64,000 nt of DNA from Devosia naphthalenivorans (GCF_003056355.1 NZ_PYVW01000001.1:1-64000), one strand, 5' to 3'. Numbered from the stretch's first letter, positions 16,846 to 26,205 are shown. Notes: generated by a model not told the origin, from the sequence alone. A program made the numbers and translations.

Positions 16846-17181
16846 TTAGGCGGTCTGCTTGACTGCGATGCCGGCGGCTTCGAGCTGGCTTTGGAGTTCG
16901 CCAGCCTGGAACATCTCGCGCACGATGTCGGCACCGCCGACGAACTCGCCCTTGACGTAAAGCTGAGGAATGGTCGGCCAGTTGGTGTAGGCCTTGACCC
17001 CGTCGCGCAGCTCGGCGCTTTCAAGCACGTTGGCGCTGCCGTATTCCACGCCAAGATAGTTCAGGATCTGCACGACCTGCCCGGAAAATCCGCACTGAGG
17101 GAAATCTGGCGATCCCTTCATGAACAGGAAGATGTCGTTGTTCTTCACCTTGTCGTCGATGAAGGCGTTGATGTCGCTCAT
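16846..17181 (-). CDS. grxD: Monothiol glutaredoxin Grx4 (CGFS type)
   Basis: An Fe-S cluster carrier of 111 residues that binds a bridging 2Fe-2S cluster with glutathione and delivers it or shares it with BolA. The active site is FPQCGFS (Cys about 30). NWPTIPQLYVKGEFVGG supplies the cis-Pro and glutathione-binding elements. The ATG at 17181 gives the normal length. It lies downstream of bolA and a DUF6665 gene, the purL-bolA-grxD order widely conserved in alphaproteobacteria. Its known partner BolA is thus encoded in the same run. Confidence 0.95.
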   Translation of the reverse strand: MSDINAFIDDKVKNNDIFLFMKGSPDFPQCGFSGQVVQILNYLGVEYGSANVLESAELRDGVKAYTNWPTIPQLYVKGEFVGGADIVREMFQAGELQSQLEAAGIAVKQTA

Positions 17182-17293
17182 GGGAGAAACCTTTCGTCGG
17201 GCTGTCGGAGCCAAGATGTGTTGGCACATAAATAGGTCATCGCCAAGGCGATGTCGAGGTCACCATCGGCGCTTCACGATGATGCGAAGCGGC

Positions 17294-17614
17294 TCATCGT
17301 TTGGGTTTGGCCATTGCGCCAAGCCCCGCAAGGACTTCGCTGGGAATCTCGAGTTCCTGAATCACATCGGTGTGCTTGCGGAAGCCGATCAACTCGCGCT
17401 GCACGAAGTATTCCCAGACGACGAGGCGTGCGGTCGAGAGCGCTGAGGCACGGTCGGCGTCGGCACTGGCCAGGGCGGCGACGGCATTGACGACCTTGCG
17501 CTCGGCTGCGCCCAGCGAGGACGCGCGTTCGGCGAGGATCTCGTGATCGATCGCCGCCGTCCCCGCCTCGGGGCGGACAGTGCGGATCAGGTCCAGCGAG
17601 TCGCGCAGGGACAT
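17294..17614 (-). CDS. DUF6665-like small conserved protein
   Basis: A 106-residue protein lying 4 bases after bolA. It is largely helical, with SLRDSLDLIRTVRPEAGT at the start and the conserved core LVVWEYFVQRELIGFRKH followed by EIPSEVLAGLGAM. I recognise it as the DUF6665 type found beside bolA/grxD in Rhizobiales; no biochemical role is known. The linkage suggests a role with the BolA-Grx4 Fe-S pair, but there is no cysteine motif to support direct cluster binding. Confidence 0.7.
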   Translation of the reverse strand: MSLRDSLDLIRTVRPEAGTAAIDHEILAERASSLGAAERKVVNAVAALASADADRASALSTARLVVWEYFVQRELIGFRKHTDVIQELEIPSEVLAGLGAMAKPKR

Positions 17615-17618
17615 CGCG

Positions 17619-17852
17619 CTACTCGGGGACGCCGGTTTGCAGCGCGAGTGCGTGCAGCGCTCCGCCCATGTCGCCCTGCAGGGCCGCATAGACGATCTGG
17701 TGCTGCTGGACGCGCGACTTGCCGCGGAACTGCTCGGAAATCACCGTGGCAGCCCAGTGATCGCCATCACCGGCAAGGTCGCGGATTTCGATCGTGGCAT
17801 CGGGCAGCGCAGCCTGAATGCGGCGTTCGATTTCGTTGGCTTCCATGGGCAT
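17619..17852 (-). CDS. BolA-family protein
   Basis: A 77-residue BolA/IbaG-type protein with the class II KH-like fold. Conserved features are DGDHWAATVIS and the invariant His in VQQHQIVYAAL, which ligates a 2Fe-2S cluster in BolA-glutaredoxin complexes. The size fits the short IbaG/BolA2 group. It follows purL with an 82-base gap and precedes the DUF6665 gene and grxD. A role in Fe-S trafficking with Grx4 is established for the families and inferred here. Confidence 0.93.
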   Translation of the reverse strand: MPMEANEIERRIQAALPDATIEIRDLAGDGDHWAATVISEQFRGKSRVQQHQIVYAALQGDMGGALHALALQTGVPE

Positions 17853-17934
17853 GGCTTAACTCCTGACAAGAGCCGGCTTGTGTGCCGACTCCTCCAAGAT
17901 ATGGCAGTGCCATGGTGGCTTCAAGGAGCCAGTG

Positions 17935-20169
17935 TCAGGCGGCCGCACCATCCATGTAAGCGGGGAACCAGCCTTCATGCGAAGCCTTCAGGTCGCTGAC
18001 GGGAAGAGGCCGTGCCGCGCCGAGCACAAGGTCTGCGCCGCCGGTGGTGCCGATCCAGGGCGCGAAGATGCCGAGACGCTCGGCTTCGTTCCACAGGGCC
18101 ATGATCTCCTCGCCCTGCGGGTCGAGCTTCACCGTCACCAGGTAGCGGCCCTGGTCCTCGCCGAAATATTGCAGGATCGGGTCTTGGTCGTTGAGATCGA
18201 CAATGGTCGCGCCGATGCCCGAGGCGACGGACATTTCGGCTAGCGCGACCCCGAGGCCGCCATCGGAAAGATCGTGAACGGCGGTTGCGACACCGTCGCG
18301 GATCAGCTTGCGCACGAAATCGCCGGTGCGGCGCTCATGGGCGAGGTCGACATGGGGCGCGGAGCCGTCGCGGCGGCCGAACAGGTCGCGCAGGTAGATG
18401 GACTGACCTAGATGCGTGCCGCGGGTGGCTGGGGCGCCGACGAGGAGAATCATCTCGTTTTCGGCGGCAAAGCCGATCCGGGCCATCTTGGTCCAGTCGG
18501 GCAGGAGGCCAACGCCGCCAATGGTTGGGGTGGGCAGGATGCCCTGGCCATTGGTCTCGTTGTAGAGCGAGACATTGCCCGAAACGATGGGGAAATCGAG
18601 TGCGCGACAGGCTTCGCCGATGCCCTTGATGGCATGGACCAGCTGGCTCATGATTTCAGGGCGCTCGGGGTTGCCGAAATTCAGGTTATCGGTGGCTGCG
18701 AGCGGCTCGGCGCCGGTTGCTGTCAGATTGCGCCAGGCCTCCGCGACGGCCTGCTTGCCACCCTCATAGGGGTCGGCTTCACAATAGCGTGGGTTGACGT
18801 CGGAGGTGAACGCCAGGCCCTTCGTGGCGTGGCCTTCGACGCGGATGACGCCGGCATCACCGCCGGGGCGCTGCATGGAATTGCCCTGGATCAGTGTGTC
18901 GTATTGCTCGTAGACCCAGCGGCGGGACGCGATCTGGTGGCTGCCCATGAGCTTGAGCAGGGCTTCAGCGACGTCCACCTGCGGTATGTCATCGGCGGCC
19001 AACGCTGCGGCAGGAACCGAAGGCGTCCAGGGGCGGTCATATTCGGGAGCCTCGTCGCCGAGATCCTTGATGGGGAGGTTGGCGACTTCCTGGCCCTGCC
19101 AGAGCACGCGGAAGCGCAGGTCATCCGTGGTCTTGCCAACAGTAGCGAAATCGAGTTCCCACTTGACGAACACGGCGCGGGCTTCGGCTTCTTTTTCGGG
19201 GTGCAGCACCATGAGCATGCGCTCCTGGCTTTCGCTCAGCATCATCTCGTAGGGCGTCATGTGGGTTTCGCGCACCGGAACCTTGTCGAGATCGAGTTCG
19301 ATCCCGAGGTCGCCCTTGGCGCCCATTTCAACGGCCGAGCAGGTGAGGCCCGCTGCGCCCATGTCCTGAATGGCAATCACGGCGCCGGTTGCCATCAGCT
19401 CAAGGCATGCCTCGAGCAGGCGCTTTTCAGTGAAGGGGTCGCCAACCTGCACGGTGGGGCGTTTTTCCTCGATATCGTCGCCGAACTCGGCAGACGCCAT
19501 GGTCGCGCCACCGACGCCGTCGCGGCCGGTCTTGGCGCCGAGATAAACAACGGGAAGGCCGACGCCTTCGGCCTTGGAATAGAAGATCTTGTCGGTGTCA
19601 GCGAGACCAGCGGCGAAGGCATTGACCAGGATATTGCCGTTGTAGCGTTCGTCGAACTCGACTTCGCCGCCCACGGTCGGCACGCCGAAGGCGTTGCCAT
19701 AGCCACCCACGCCAGCGACTACGCCGGAGACGAGATGGCGGGTTTTTTCATGGTCCGGCGCGCCAAAGCGCAGCGCGTTCATGGCCGCGACGGGGCGGGC
19801 GCCCATGGTGAAGACGTCTCGCAGAATGCCGCCCACGCCGGTCGCCGCGCCCTGATAGGGCTCGATGAAGCTTGGGTGATTGTGCGATTCCATCTTGAAG
19901 ACAACCGCCTGCCCATCGCCGATATCGACGACACCGGCGTTTTCGCCCGGGCCCTGAATGACGCGCGGGCCGGTGGTAGGGAGGGTCTTGAGCCACTTCT
20001 TGGACGACTTGTAGGAGCAGTGCTCGTTCCACATCGCCGAGAAGATGCCCAGCTCCGTATAAGTCGGCTGGCGCCCGATCAGCGCAACGATCTTTTCGAA
20101 CTCGTCAGGCTTGAGGCCATGGTCGGCAACGAGTTGGGGCGTGATGGCGATGTCGTTCTGGTAAGTCAT
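17935..20169 (-). CDS. purL: Phosphoribosylformylglycinamidine synthase subunit PurL (small type)
   Basis: The ATP-dependent synthase subunit that converts FGAR to FGAM in purine synthesis, using ammonia supplied by PurQ with PurS as linker. The 744-residue size is the small PurL type, which needs separate PurQ and PurS, both encoded upstream. Visible motifs are [31 protein letters not shown] (part [13 protein letters not shown]), and the repeated AIRS-like nucleotide-binding halves, including [18 protein letters not shown] 20169 is preferred to the in-frame TTG just before it. Its start overlaps the DJ-1-like stop by one base. Confidence 0.97.
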   Translation of the reverse strand: MTYQNDIAITPQLVADHGLKPDEFEKIVALIGRQPTYTELGIFSAMWNEHCSYKSSKKWLKTLPTTGPRVIQGPGENAGVVDIGDGQAVVFKMESHNHPSFIEPYQGAATGVGGILRDVFTMGARPVAAMNALRFGAPDHEKTRHLVSGVVAGVGGYGNAFGVPTVGGEVEFDERYNGNILVNAFAAGLADTDKIFYSKAEGVGLPVVYLGAKTGRDGVGGATMASAEFGDDIEEKRPTVQVGDPFTEKRLLEACLELMATGAVIAIQDMGAAGLTCSAVEMGAKGDLGIELDLDKVPVRETHMTPYEMMLSESQERMLMVLHPEKEAEARAVFVKWELDFATVGKTTDDLRFRVLWQGQEVANLPIKDLGDEAPEYDRPWTPSVPAAALAADDIPQVDVAEALLKLMGSHQIASRRWVYEQYDTLIQGNSMQRPGGDAGVIRVEGHATKGLAFTSDVNPRYCEADPYEGGKQAVAEAWRNLTATGAEPLAATDNLNFGNPERPEIMSQLVHAIKGIGEACRALDFPIVSGNVSLYNETNGQGILPTPTIGGVGLLPDWTKMARIGFAAENEMILLVGAPATRGTHLGQSIYLRDLFGRRDGSAPHVDLAHERRTGDFVRKLIRDGVATAVHDLSDGGLGVALAEMSVASGIGATIVDLNDQDPILQYFGEDQGRYLVTVKLDPQGEEIMALWNEAERLGIFAPWIGTTGGADLVLGAARPLPVSDLKASHEGWFPAYMDGAAA

Positions 20170-20774
20170 CAAGAGTCTTTTCCGTAGGGAGGCTCTGGAA
20201 AATATTCCATGTAGGTTTGGGTGGTGCGTGCCGTGTCTTCGCCGAACAAGTGTCCGACAAGCCAGAGCGACATGTCTATTCCGGCTGAGACGCCGGCACT
20301 GGTGACGACGCTGCCGTCATGCACGTAGCGTTCATCGAGAATGTAGGTGTGCGGGGCGTGCGTACGCAGGAAGTCCAGCGCATGGCGATTGGTCGTGGCG
20401 CGGCGCCCTTCAAGGAAGCCTGCGCGCGCCAGGAGAGCCGCGCCGGTGCAAACCGAAGTCTGCCACGTTGCGGCGGCCAGATAGGTTCGGATCGCCGCGT
20501 TGAACTCATCGTTCTCGGCCAGCGGGCGCGTGCCCTTGCCGCCTGGGATCAGCACGATATCGGCATGCGGCGCTTGGGACAGGGTGTGATCGGCCGTGAC
20601 TTTTAGGCCCTTGGCGCAGGTGATTTCCGTCGCGGGCCAGCCGACAGTGAAGGCGTCAAGCGGCGCGCCGATCTGGCGGGCCATAGTGAACACCTCCCAG
20701 GGGCCAACGAAATCGAGCTCCTCGACGCCGGGGAAGATGAGAATGGCGACGCTCAGGCGCTTGCTCTCATTCAT
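20169..20774 (-). CDS. DJ-1/PfpI-family protein (isonitrile hydratase-like)
   Basis: A 201-residue class I glutamine-amidotransferase-like fold protein. It has the conserved acid Glu18 in [15 protein letters not shown] and the nucleophile Cys109 in [14 protein letters not shown], as in isonitrile hydratase and the N-terminal domains of AraC-type GlxA regulators; no DNA-binding domain is attached. It lies between purQ and purL, overlapping the Pr6Pr gene by 8 bases and purL by one. A place in purine synthesis is unlikely; it may simply ride in the operon. Confidence 0.85.
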   Translation of the reverse strand: MNESKRLSVAILIFPGVEELDFVGPWEVFTMARQIGAPLDAFTVGWPATEITCAKGLKVTADHTLSQAPHADIVLIPGGKGTRPLAENDEFNAAIRTYLAAATWQTSVCTGAALLARAGFLEGRRATTNRHALDFLRTHAPHTYILDERYVHDGSVVTSAGVSAGIDMSLWLVGHLFGEDTARTTQTYMEYFPEPPYGKDS

Positions 20775-21423
20775 GAACGAGGTTCCAGTTGCGCGTCAGA
20801 AAATGATCGAGAGCGATGACCAGGGCCGAGAGAGCCGCAAGACCGGCGGCCATGAACAGAGCCCCCAGCAGCACGGCGCCGATGCCCAATTCATCGATGT
20901 TCATGAACGGGTAGGGATAGCGGTGGAGCCACGCGCCGCGCAACATGACCGCGACGAAGTAGATCAATGTCGGCAGGAGCATAACGGGAAGATTGCCCCA
21001 GCGGAGTTGACCATGCGGTTGGCCGATTACCCACCACAACAGGTAGAGCAGCGGGGCTACGTAGTGCAGGAGCCTATCCGAGAGTTCGAGCAAGCCCGTC
21101 GGGGCGTAGAGGTGGCGCAGCACGAAGAAGACGTAAAGGCTTACCAGAGTGATGCAGGCGACCATGGAGCCGCGGGTGACCGGATGGCGGAAGATGGCGA
21201 GGCGTTGGGTCGGCAGCACTTCCGAGAGGTAGATCAGCACCAGCACGATGTTGGTCAGGATCGTATAGAACGCAAAGAAGCTGCCGAGGGCGCCGGGAAT
21301 ATCGCGGCCAGTGGCCAGCGAGATCTGCATCGAGAAAACGAACTCAATCAGCAACCCGGCGGTACCAGCCGCAAGGCCGAGTCCGGTCAACAGCTTTCGC
21401 GGATTGACCGGCGCTCTTCCCAT
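20767..21423 (-). CDS. Pr6Pr-family membrane protein
   Basis: A 218-residue integral membrane protein with about six hydrophobic segments. Typical Pr6Pr (FAR-17a/AIG1-like) elements are FFAFYTILTNIVLVLIYLSE (segment 2), LLHYVAPLLYLLWW and LLPTLIYFVAVMLRG followed by YPYPFMN. Function of bacterial Pr6Pr proteins is unknown; eukaryotic relatives AIG1/ADTRP hydrolyse branched fatty-acid esters. It overlaps purQ by one base (TGATG) and the DJ-1-like gene by eight, so it is translationally coupled inside the purine operon although unrelated to purine synthesis. Confidence 0.82.
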   Translation of the reverse strand: MGRAPVNPRKLLTGLGLAAGTAGLLIEFVFSMQISLATGRDIPGALGSFFAFYTILTNIVLVLIYLSEVLPTQRLAIFRHPVTRGSMVACITLVSLYVFFVLRHLYAPTGLLELSDRLLHYVAPLLYLLWWVIGQPHGQLRWGNLPVMLLPTLIYFVAVMLRGAWLHRYPYPFMNIDELGIGAVLLGALFMAAGLAALSALVIALDHFLTRNWNLVHE

Positions 21424-22091
21424 CAGGCAGCCTGGCCGAGAAGCCCGGAGAACAATGCCCTGCCGTCGTCTCCGCCGTGTGCGGATTCGATCAGGTTTTC
21501 GGGATGCGGCATGAGGCCGAGCACGTTCTTGCGCTCGTTCAAGATGCCGGCGATGTTGTTGATCGAGCCGTTGGGATTGGTGCCATCGGCATAGCGGAAG
21601 GCCACGCGACCTTCGCCTTCGATGCGAGCGAGGGTGTCGCTGTCGGCGAAGTAGTTGCCGTCATGGTGCGCCACGGGGCAGCGGATGACCTGCCCGTTGG
21701 TGTAGCCGCGCGTGAAGGCCGTGTCGGCGTTGGTGACCTCGAGTTTGACCTCGCGGCAAACGAATTTGAGCGACTGGTTGCGCATCAGGGCACCCGGCAA
21801 CAGGCCCGCTTCGAGCAGGATCTGGAAGCCGTTGCAGACGCCCAGCACGTTGACGCCGGCCGCGGCACGGTCGCGGACCCTGTCCATGATCGGTGAGCGG
21901 GCGGCAATGGCGCCGCAACGCAGATAATCGCCGTAGGAGAACCCCCCCGGTATGACGATCAGGTCGACATCAGGCAGGTCGTCGTCCTGGTGCCAGACGA
22001 TGGCAGGGGCGGTGCCGGAAATCTTGGTGAGCGCCGCGATCATGTCGCGGTCGCGATTGAGCCCGGGGAAGACGATGACGGCGGATTTCAT
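21423..22091 (-). CDS. purQ: Phosphoribosylformylglycinamidine synthase subunit PurQ
   Basis: The glutaminase subunit that gives ammonia to PurL. The 222 residues form a class I glutamine amidotransferase domain: [12 protein letters not shown], the nucleophile Cys in GVCNGFQIL, and the His/Glu pair in LMPHPEN. Length is normal for stand-alone PurQ. It is separated from purL by two coupled unrelated genes. Upstream, a 117-base gap separates it from an acyltransferase gene, which in turn splits it from purS. In most relatives purS-purQ-purL are adjacent. Confidence 0.97.
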   Translation of the reverse strand: MKSAVIVFPGLNRDRDMIAALTKISGTAPAIVWHQDDDLPDVDLIVIPGGFSYGDYLRCGAIAARSPIMDRVRDRAAAGVNVLGVCNGFQILLEAGLLPGALMRNQSLKFVCREVKLEVTNADTAFTRGYTNGQVIRCPVAHHDGNYFADSDTLARIEGEGRVAFRYADGTNPNGSINNIAGILNERKNVLGLMPHPENLIESAHGGDDGRALFSGLLGQAA

Positions 22092-22208
22092 CGGCTAGTC
22101 CTCGCTATGTCAGGAGTTGCGAGGCTCTTTTGGTGGGTCTTGGCCGAAAAGGCAAGGGCTTTGCAGGTGGTTTCCTTTTCCTGTGATTGGCGGAGAAGGA
22201 AACGGCTT

Positions 22209-23282
22209 TCACTCGGCGGGAACGGCCACACTTGCCGGGCGCGAACCTTTGGTGCCGGGCAGTTGTGCCCAGGCGGGACGCTCGAACAGGAACCGGCCCC
22301 AGCCGGTGCGCAACACGAGCCAATAGAGGATCAGCGGCGAGACGATGGCGACGCTCATGGTGAGCAATGTCAGAAGGGTTGGCTCGATCAGCCCGAGCTT
22401 GATCAGGACCGTACGGGCGATGCTCATGGGCAAGACGAAGGCTACGTAGACGATCAGCGATTTGGAGCCCAGCCAGCGCAGCCAGTTCATCCATGGCAGG
22501 CGGGTGAGGAGCGCCGCGATGACGCAGAGGGCGGCAGTGCCGGCCAGCGCCAGGACCAGGTGGAGGCCGGGCAGACCGGCAAGACCCATCGCCGGGTGGA
22601 CCGGGTGCATGGCGAAGCCAGGCGAAAAGACCAGTGCTGCGTTGATGGCGGCCCAGGCGAGGAGAGCGGCTAGGGCGGTGCCTGCATGTTCCTGGGCCCA
22701 TGCAGCAAGGCGGAACAGGCGGGGGGCGAGGACGAAGCCAGCGTAGAAGAAGACGAAATAGGCGCAGAACTGGTCAACCAGATAGCTGCCGGTGTGCACG
22801 CTGGCCATCTGCAGGATCGCGCCGGCGCCGAATACCGCCCATACGGGTGCCTTGAGATCATGCAGGAGCTTGGTGGCGGCGCCGACCACGGCGAGCATAT
22901 AGATGAACCACAGGACGCCATAGGGCTGGACTACGGCCCAGGCGATTTGTTCAAGTGCGCCGACAGGATTGGTCGACAGCAGACCGACCTTGAAGATGAT
23001 GTGGATCAGCGCCCAGAGCACGTAGAAATAAAAATAGTGCACGATGCGCCGGTCGGCGAAGGCGCGCCAGGGGCGGTCGATGACCTGGGAGAGGAACAGA
23101 CCCGAGATCAGGAAAAACTCGGGCATGCGGAAGGGGGTGGCGAAGGCGATGCCCCAGTGGAATGCGCCGACCCCACCCGTATCTTCGCCGACGCTCGAGG
23201 CCGCATACATCATGACGACGAGAAAGATGGAGAGGCCCTTGGCCATATCCACCCATTCGAGCCGCTGCTTGCTTTCCGCCAT
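22209..23282 (-). CDS. Acyltransferase-3-family membrane protein
   Basis: A 357-residue inner-membrane protein with about ten hydrophobic segments. It opens RLEWVDMAKGLSIFLVVMMY, the acyltransferase-3/OatA-type start (normally D-x-x-K/R-G), followed by RMPEFFLISGLFLS. This family O-acylates surface sugars such as LPS, exopolysaccharide, peptidoglycan or osmoregulated glucans. The classic catalytic His just before the first helix is not clearly present. GGGAG precedes the ATG at 23282. It sits between purS and purQ on the same strand. Confidence 0.85.
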   Translation of the reverse strand: MAESKQRLEWVDMAKGLSIFLVVMMYAASSVGEDTGGVGAFHWGIAFATPFRMPEFFLISGLFLSQVIDRPWRAFADRRIVHYFYFYVLWALIHIIFKVGLLSTNPVGALEQIAWAVVQPYGVLWFIYMLAVVGAATKLLHDLKAPVWAVFGAGAILQMASVHTGSYLVDQFCAYFVFFYAGFVLAPRLFRLAAWAQEHAGTALAALLAWAAINAALVFSPGFAMHPVHPAMGLAGLPGLHLVLALAGTAALCVIAALLTRLPWMNWLRWLGSKSLIVYVAFVLPMSIARTVLIKLGLIEPTLLTLLTMSVAIVSPLILYWLVLRTGWGRFLFERPAWAQLPGTKGSRPASVAVPAE

Positions 23283-23602
23283 TGTCCGCACTCCCGCAAT
23301 TCGTCCGGGAGTAATAGCGGCAAGTGATGGCGGGGGAGATAACGAGTTGACGGCAAGCTTAAGGCGAATGCTTAACTGGTAAGCTTTTCGCTAAATTGCG
23401 CAATCAACCTGTTGATGGCTCTAGCCGTGTCGCACGTACCGGCTCAAGCTTTTGGCGTATTGTTCAGACGGGTACCGACGCATAGGCTGCGAACAGCAGG
23501 CCGAGGGTCGCGAAGAACATTACGGACAGAGAAACGGTTTTAAGCATGGCAATATGGTCCTGCGCCTCTTCTTGACGCGAATTTAGTTATCGTCGTCAGA
23601 CG
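23283..23602. other. 320-base gap with palindromic AT-rich sequence and a possible tiny gene
   Basis: This stretch between the acyltransferase start and the purS stop is less GC-rich than its surroundings. It has repeated AAGCTT-centred segments (AGCTTAAGGCG, GGTAAGCTTTTCGC, CTCAAGCTTTTGGCG), which may hold the acyltransferase promoter. The only coding candidate is the 27-residue frame at 23464-23547. No strong terminator was seen for purS. Confidence 0.5.
23464..23547 (-). CDS. Possible 27-residue single-span membrane peptide
   Basis: ATG at 23547 begins MLKTVSLSVMFFATLGLLFA and ends AYASVPV before a TGA. The peptide is one hydrophobic helix with a Lys at the N-terminal side, the look of a small membrane protein. 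AGGA lies about ten bases upstream. It lies 55 bases downstream of the purS stop. A random hydrophobic frame of this size is possible, and no family is recognised. Confidence 0.35.
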   Translation of the reverse strand: MLKTVSLSVMFFATLGLLFAAYASVPV

Positions 23603-23845
23603 TTAATTTGTGATTTCGATCGCGAAATTCTCGATCACAGTATTTGCCAGCAGCTTTTCGCACATGCTGGTGAGTTGTGAACGAGCGGATTCCTCGTCGG
23701 TTCCATCAATCACGAGGTCGAAGACCTTGCCTTGGCGGACGCTGGCGACCCCGGGAAAACCGAGGCCCTTCAACGACCCTTCGATGGCCTGACCTTGGGG
23801 ATCAAGCACGCCAGCCTTGAGGGTGACGGTTACACGCGCCTTCAT
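23603..23845 (-). CDS. purS: Phosphoribosylformylglycinamidine synthase subunit PurS
   Basis: An 80-residue subunit that bridges PurQ and PurL and helps channel ammonia. It begins MKARVTVTLKAGVLDPQGQA, the family start, with GLGFPGVASVRQGK and a C-terminal NTVIENFAIEI. Length is typical. It lies 20 bases after purC on the same strand, so purC-purS are co-transcribed. The next gene downstream is an acyltransferase instead of purQ. The ATG at 23845 gives the canonical start. Confidence 0.96.
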   Translation of the reverse strand: MKARVTVTLKAGVLDPQGQAIEGSLKGLGFPGVASVRQGKVFDLVIDGTDEESARSQLTSMCEKLLANTVIENFAIEITN

Positions 23846-23865
23846 ATCGCCACTCCGATGAACGC

Positions 23866-24630
23866 TTACTGAACGAGGCGCGGACCGGTGGTCAGCGCGT
23901 TTTCGGTCTCGACGAGAATGCCAAGGCGCTGCGCGACCTCGCGATAGTTCTCGATCAGGCCGCCCAGGTTTTCGCGGAAGCGATCCTTGTCCATCTTGGT
24001 GCGGGTTTTGACGTCCCAGAGGCGGCAGCTGTCGGGAGAGATTTCGTCGGCGAGGACGATGCGCATGAGATCGCCCTCGTAGAGGCGGCCGCATTCGATC
24101 TTGAAATCGACGAGCTGGATGCCGACACCCATGAAGAGGCCGGTCAGGAAATCATTGACCCGGATGGCGAGGCTCATGATGTCGTCGAGCTCGGCGGGAG
24201 TGGCCCAGCCGAAAGCGGTGATGTGCTCTTCGCTGACCATCGGGTCATGAAGGGCGTCATCCTTGTAGCAGAACTCGATGATCGAGCGGGGCAGTTGCGT
24301 GCCGGGCTCGAGACCGAGGCGCTTGACCAGCGAGCCGGCCGCGAAATTGCGCACGATGATCTCGAGCGGAATGATTTCCACTTCCTTGATCAGCTGCTCG
24401 CGCATGTTGATGCGGCGGATGAAGTGAGTCGGAATGCCCAGGCCGTTGAGCTTGGTGAAGACGAACTCGGAAATGCGGTTGTTGAGCACGCCCTTGCCGT
24501 CGATGATTTCATGACGGGCGCCGTCGCCGGCGGTGGTGTCGTCCTTGAAATATTGAACCAGAGTGCCCGGCTCAGGACCCTCGAACAGGATCTTGGCCTT
24601 GCCCTCATAAATTTTACGTCGACGGTTCAT
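23866..24630 (-). CDS. purC: SAICAR synthetase PurC
   Basis: Phosphoribosylaminoimidazole-succinocarboxamide synthase joins CAIR and aspartate with ATP in purine synthesis. The protein is 254 residues, normal length. It begins [20 protein letters not shown], with [29 protein letters not shown] and the active-site region [10 protein letters not shown] and [15 protein letters not shown]. The start at 24630 is fixed by family alignment; a long upstream extension has no similarity. It heads the purC-purS transcript and is divergent from the ATP-synthase zeta gene, an arrangement common in Rhizobiales. Confidence 0.97.
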   Translation of the reverse strand: MNRRRKIYEGKAKILFEGPEPGTLVQYFKDDTTAGDGARHEIIDGKGVLNNRISEFVFTKLNGLGIPTHFIRRINMREQLIKEVEIIPLEIIVRNFAAGSLVKRLGLEPGTQLPRSIIEFCYKDDALHDPMVSEEHITAFGWATPAELDDIMSLAIRVNDFLTGLFMGVGIQLVDFKIECGRLYEGDLMRIVLADEISPDSCRLWDVKTRTKMDKDRFRENLGGLIENYREVAQRLGILVETENALTTGPRLVQ

Positions 24631-24830
24631 TGGGAATCCGGACTGATGGAGGGAGAATTTCGCCGCTTCATGCGCCAGAACGGCCATTGAAGGCAAGCTC
24701 TTTCGTGGAAAGAGGTGTTGCGCATCCACGAAGTCGCACCTGCGGGGCGGCCGTTGATTTGGCTGGCCGAACCGCCTATGTCGGTTGGCAAGCGCCGGAA
24801 AGCGCAGGCATTGCCAAGCGGGAGAGTTGC

Positions 24831-25154
24831 ATGAGCCAGTTCGAAGATCGTCAGAAGGGCCAGGAGGCGAAGTACGCCTTTGACGCGGAAAAGAAGTTCA
24901 AGGCCGAGGCGCGCCGCAACAAGCTGGTCGGCATCTGGGCTGCCGAACTGATGAGCTTGACCGGCGACGAAGCCAAAGCGTATGCCGCCGAAGTGGTTGC
25001 CGCCGACTTCGAGGAAGCCGGCGACGAAGACGTGTTCCGCAAGGTGTCCGGTGATCTCAAGGCCAAGGGATTGAGCATCGGGGACGATGTGATTCGCCAA
25101 AAGATGCTGCAATTGGTGTTGGTGGCGAACGAGCAGATTGCCGCTGAAGGCTAA
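24831..25154 (+). CDS. F1-ATPase zeta subunit (DUF1476)
   Basis: A 107-residue four-helix protein of the DUF1476 family, whose Paracoccus denitrificans member is the zeta subunit, a natural inhibitor of the F1Fo ATP synthase. The N-terminal inhibitory region is conserved: [20 protein letters not shown] then [18 protein letters not shown]. The C-terminal half has [12 protein letters not shown]. Whether the N-terminus inhibits strongly varies between species and cannot be read here. It is divergent from purC across a 200-base gap and ends at a strong terminator. Confidence 0.93.
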   Translation: MSQFEDRQKGQEAKYAFDAEKKFKAEARRNKLVGIWAAELMSLTGDEAKAYAAEVVAADFEEAGDEDVFRKVSGDLKAKGLSIGDDVIRQKMLQLVLVANEQIAAEG

Positions 25155-25179
25155 GGGCTTTTGGGGCTATGAATTTGAA

Positions 25180-25209
25180 GGGGCTGGTCTGCGGACCGGC
25201 TCCTTTTTT
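25180..25209 (+). terminator. Rho-independent terminator of the zeta-subunit gene
   Basis: GGGGCTGGTC / GACCGGCTCC stem (two G-T pairs) with loop TGCG followed by six T, 25 bases after the stop. Confidence 0.85.
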
Positions 25210-25246
25210 GTTGGGGATGTTGTGCCACGAGGGCGTGGCACTACCG

Positions 25247-25795
25247 CTAAATCCGCTGCATCAGCCTTGTGAACATCAACAGGCCTTCGGGCCAAGGGCC
25301 GTGGCCTGATTGGACGTTGATGTGGCCGGCGTCGCCGGCTTGGTGGAAATCGGAGCCCCAGCAGGTGGCTAATTCGACGGCCCGGTCGACGCTGCAGAGC
25401 GGATCGTTGGATGATGCCACGAGCATGGAGGGGAAGGGCAGCGGGTCCCGCGAGATGGGGCGGAAATTGTGCGTCTCTTCGGGCGCTGCGGGGCTGAGTT
25501 CGATATCGGGTGGCGCGACGAGGAAGGCGCCGCGCACGTTCGAGGGCAGGTGGGCGCCGGCCTGGGCCACGGCGATGACGGCGAGGGAGTGAGCGACAAG
25601 CACGACAGGGCGCGTGGTAAGTCGAGCGGCCTGGTCGATGGTGTCGACCCAGTCGCTGAGATCAGGCTCGTTCCAATCCGCCTGCTCGACGATGGCGGCA
25701 TTGTTCATGCGCGCGGCCCAGCGCAGTTGCCAGTGCCCGGGCATGGTGCCGCCGAGCCCAGGCAGGATCAGGATGTCACATTCGGCAAGCTTCAT
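25247..25795 (-). CDS. RBBP9/YdeN-family alpha/beta hydrolase
   Basis: A small serine hydrolase of 182 residues. The family start LILPGLGGTMPGHWQLRW is followed by the nucleophile Ser in LVAHSLAVIA, Asp in SSNDPLCS and His in DAGHINVQSG, giving a full triad. The YdeN/RBBP9 family has no established bacterial substrate. Its ATG lies within the stop of the GNAT gene (ATGA), so it is the third translationally coupled gene after purB. A role in purine synthesis is not suggested. Confidence 0.88.
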   Translation of the reverse strand: MKLAECDILILPGLGGTMPGHWQLRWAARMNNAAIVEQADWNEPDLSDWVDTIDQAARLTTRPVVLVAHSLAVIAVAQAGAHLPSNVRGAFLVAPPDIELSPAAPEETHNFRPISRDPLPFPSMLVASSNDPLCSVDRAVELATCWGSDFHQAGDAGHINVQSGHGPWPEGLLMFTRLMQRI

Positions 25796-26205
25796 GTGCG
25801 ATGGGTCCTGTCCCGATAGAAAGCCGCATTGGTCTGTGTCAGGCCGATCTTTTGATAGAAGCCTTCCGCGCCCGGCAGCGACAACAGGGTGATGGCGACG
25901 CCCGGGCCGAGAATTTCAGCCGCCTTGTCCATTAGTGCCTGACCGATGCCCTGTCCCTGCTGCGCTTCTACCACCGCCAAGTCCGCACAATAGCAGACCC
26001 AGTTCCAGTCGGTGGTGCCGCGAAACACGCCAAGAAGAACACCGCCCTCGTTGCGGGCGCTGACGGTAAGGTTGGAGTTGTCGAGATAGGCTTGCACGCG
26101 CTCGGTATTGCTGAGTGGCCGGGTCGGGCCTAGTGCCGACTGGCCGACACAGGCGATGTATTCTTCGGCCGTGAGACCGGTTTCCTGGGCGTAGACGATG
26201 CTCAT
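25792..26205 (-). CDS. GNAT-family N-acetyltransferase
   Basis: A 137-residue acetyltransferase of the compact YhbS/ElaA-like kind. The acetyl-CoA-binding loop is EAQQGQGIGQALMDKA and the C-terminal part LLSLPGAEGFYQKIGL. The N-terminal segment PLSNTERVQAYLDNSNLTV is typical of the group. The ATG at 26205 overlaps the purB stop (ATGA), and its own stop overlaps the next start the same way. Substrate unknown. Confidence 0.87.
   Translation of the reverse strand: MSIVYAQETGLTAEEYIACVGQSALGPTRPLSNTERVQAYLDNSNLTVSARNEGGVLLGVFRGTTDWNWVCYCADLAVVEAQQGQGIGQALMDKAAEILGPGVAITLLSLPGAEGFYQKIGLTQTNAAFYRDRTHRT

Noticed and set aside
18412..20187. A 591-codon open frame antisense to purL
   Set aside because: It mirrors the codon pattern of purL, has no family similarity I can see, and purL is certain. 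High GC makes long antisense frames common.
20767..22091. Riboswitch or PurR box controlling purQ
   Set aside because: The 117 bases upstream of purQ show no purine-riboswitch-like three-way junction and no clear PurR palindrome.
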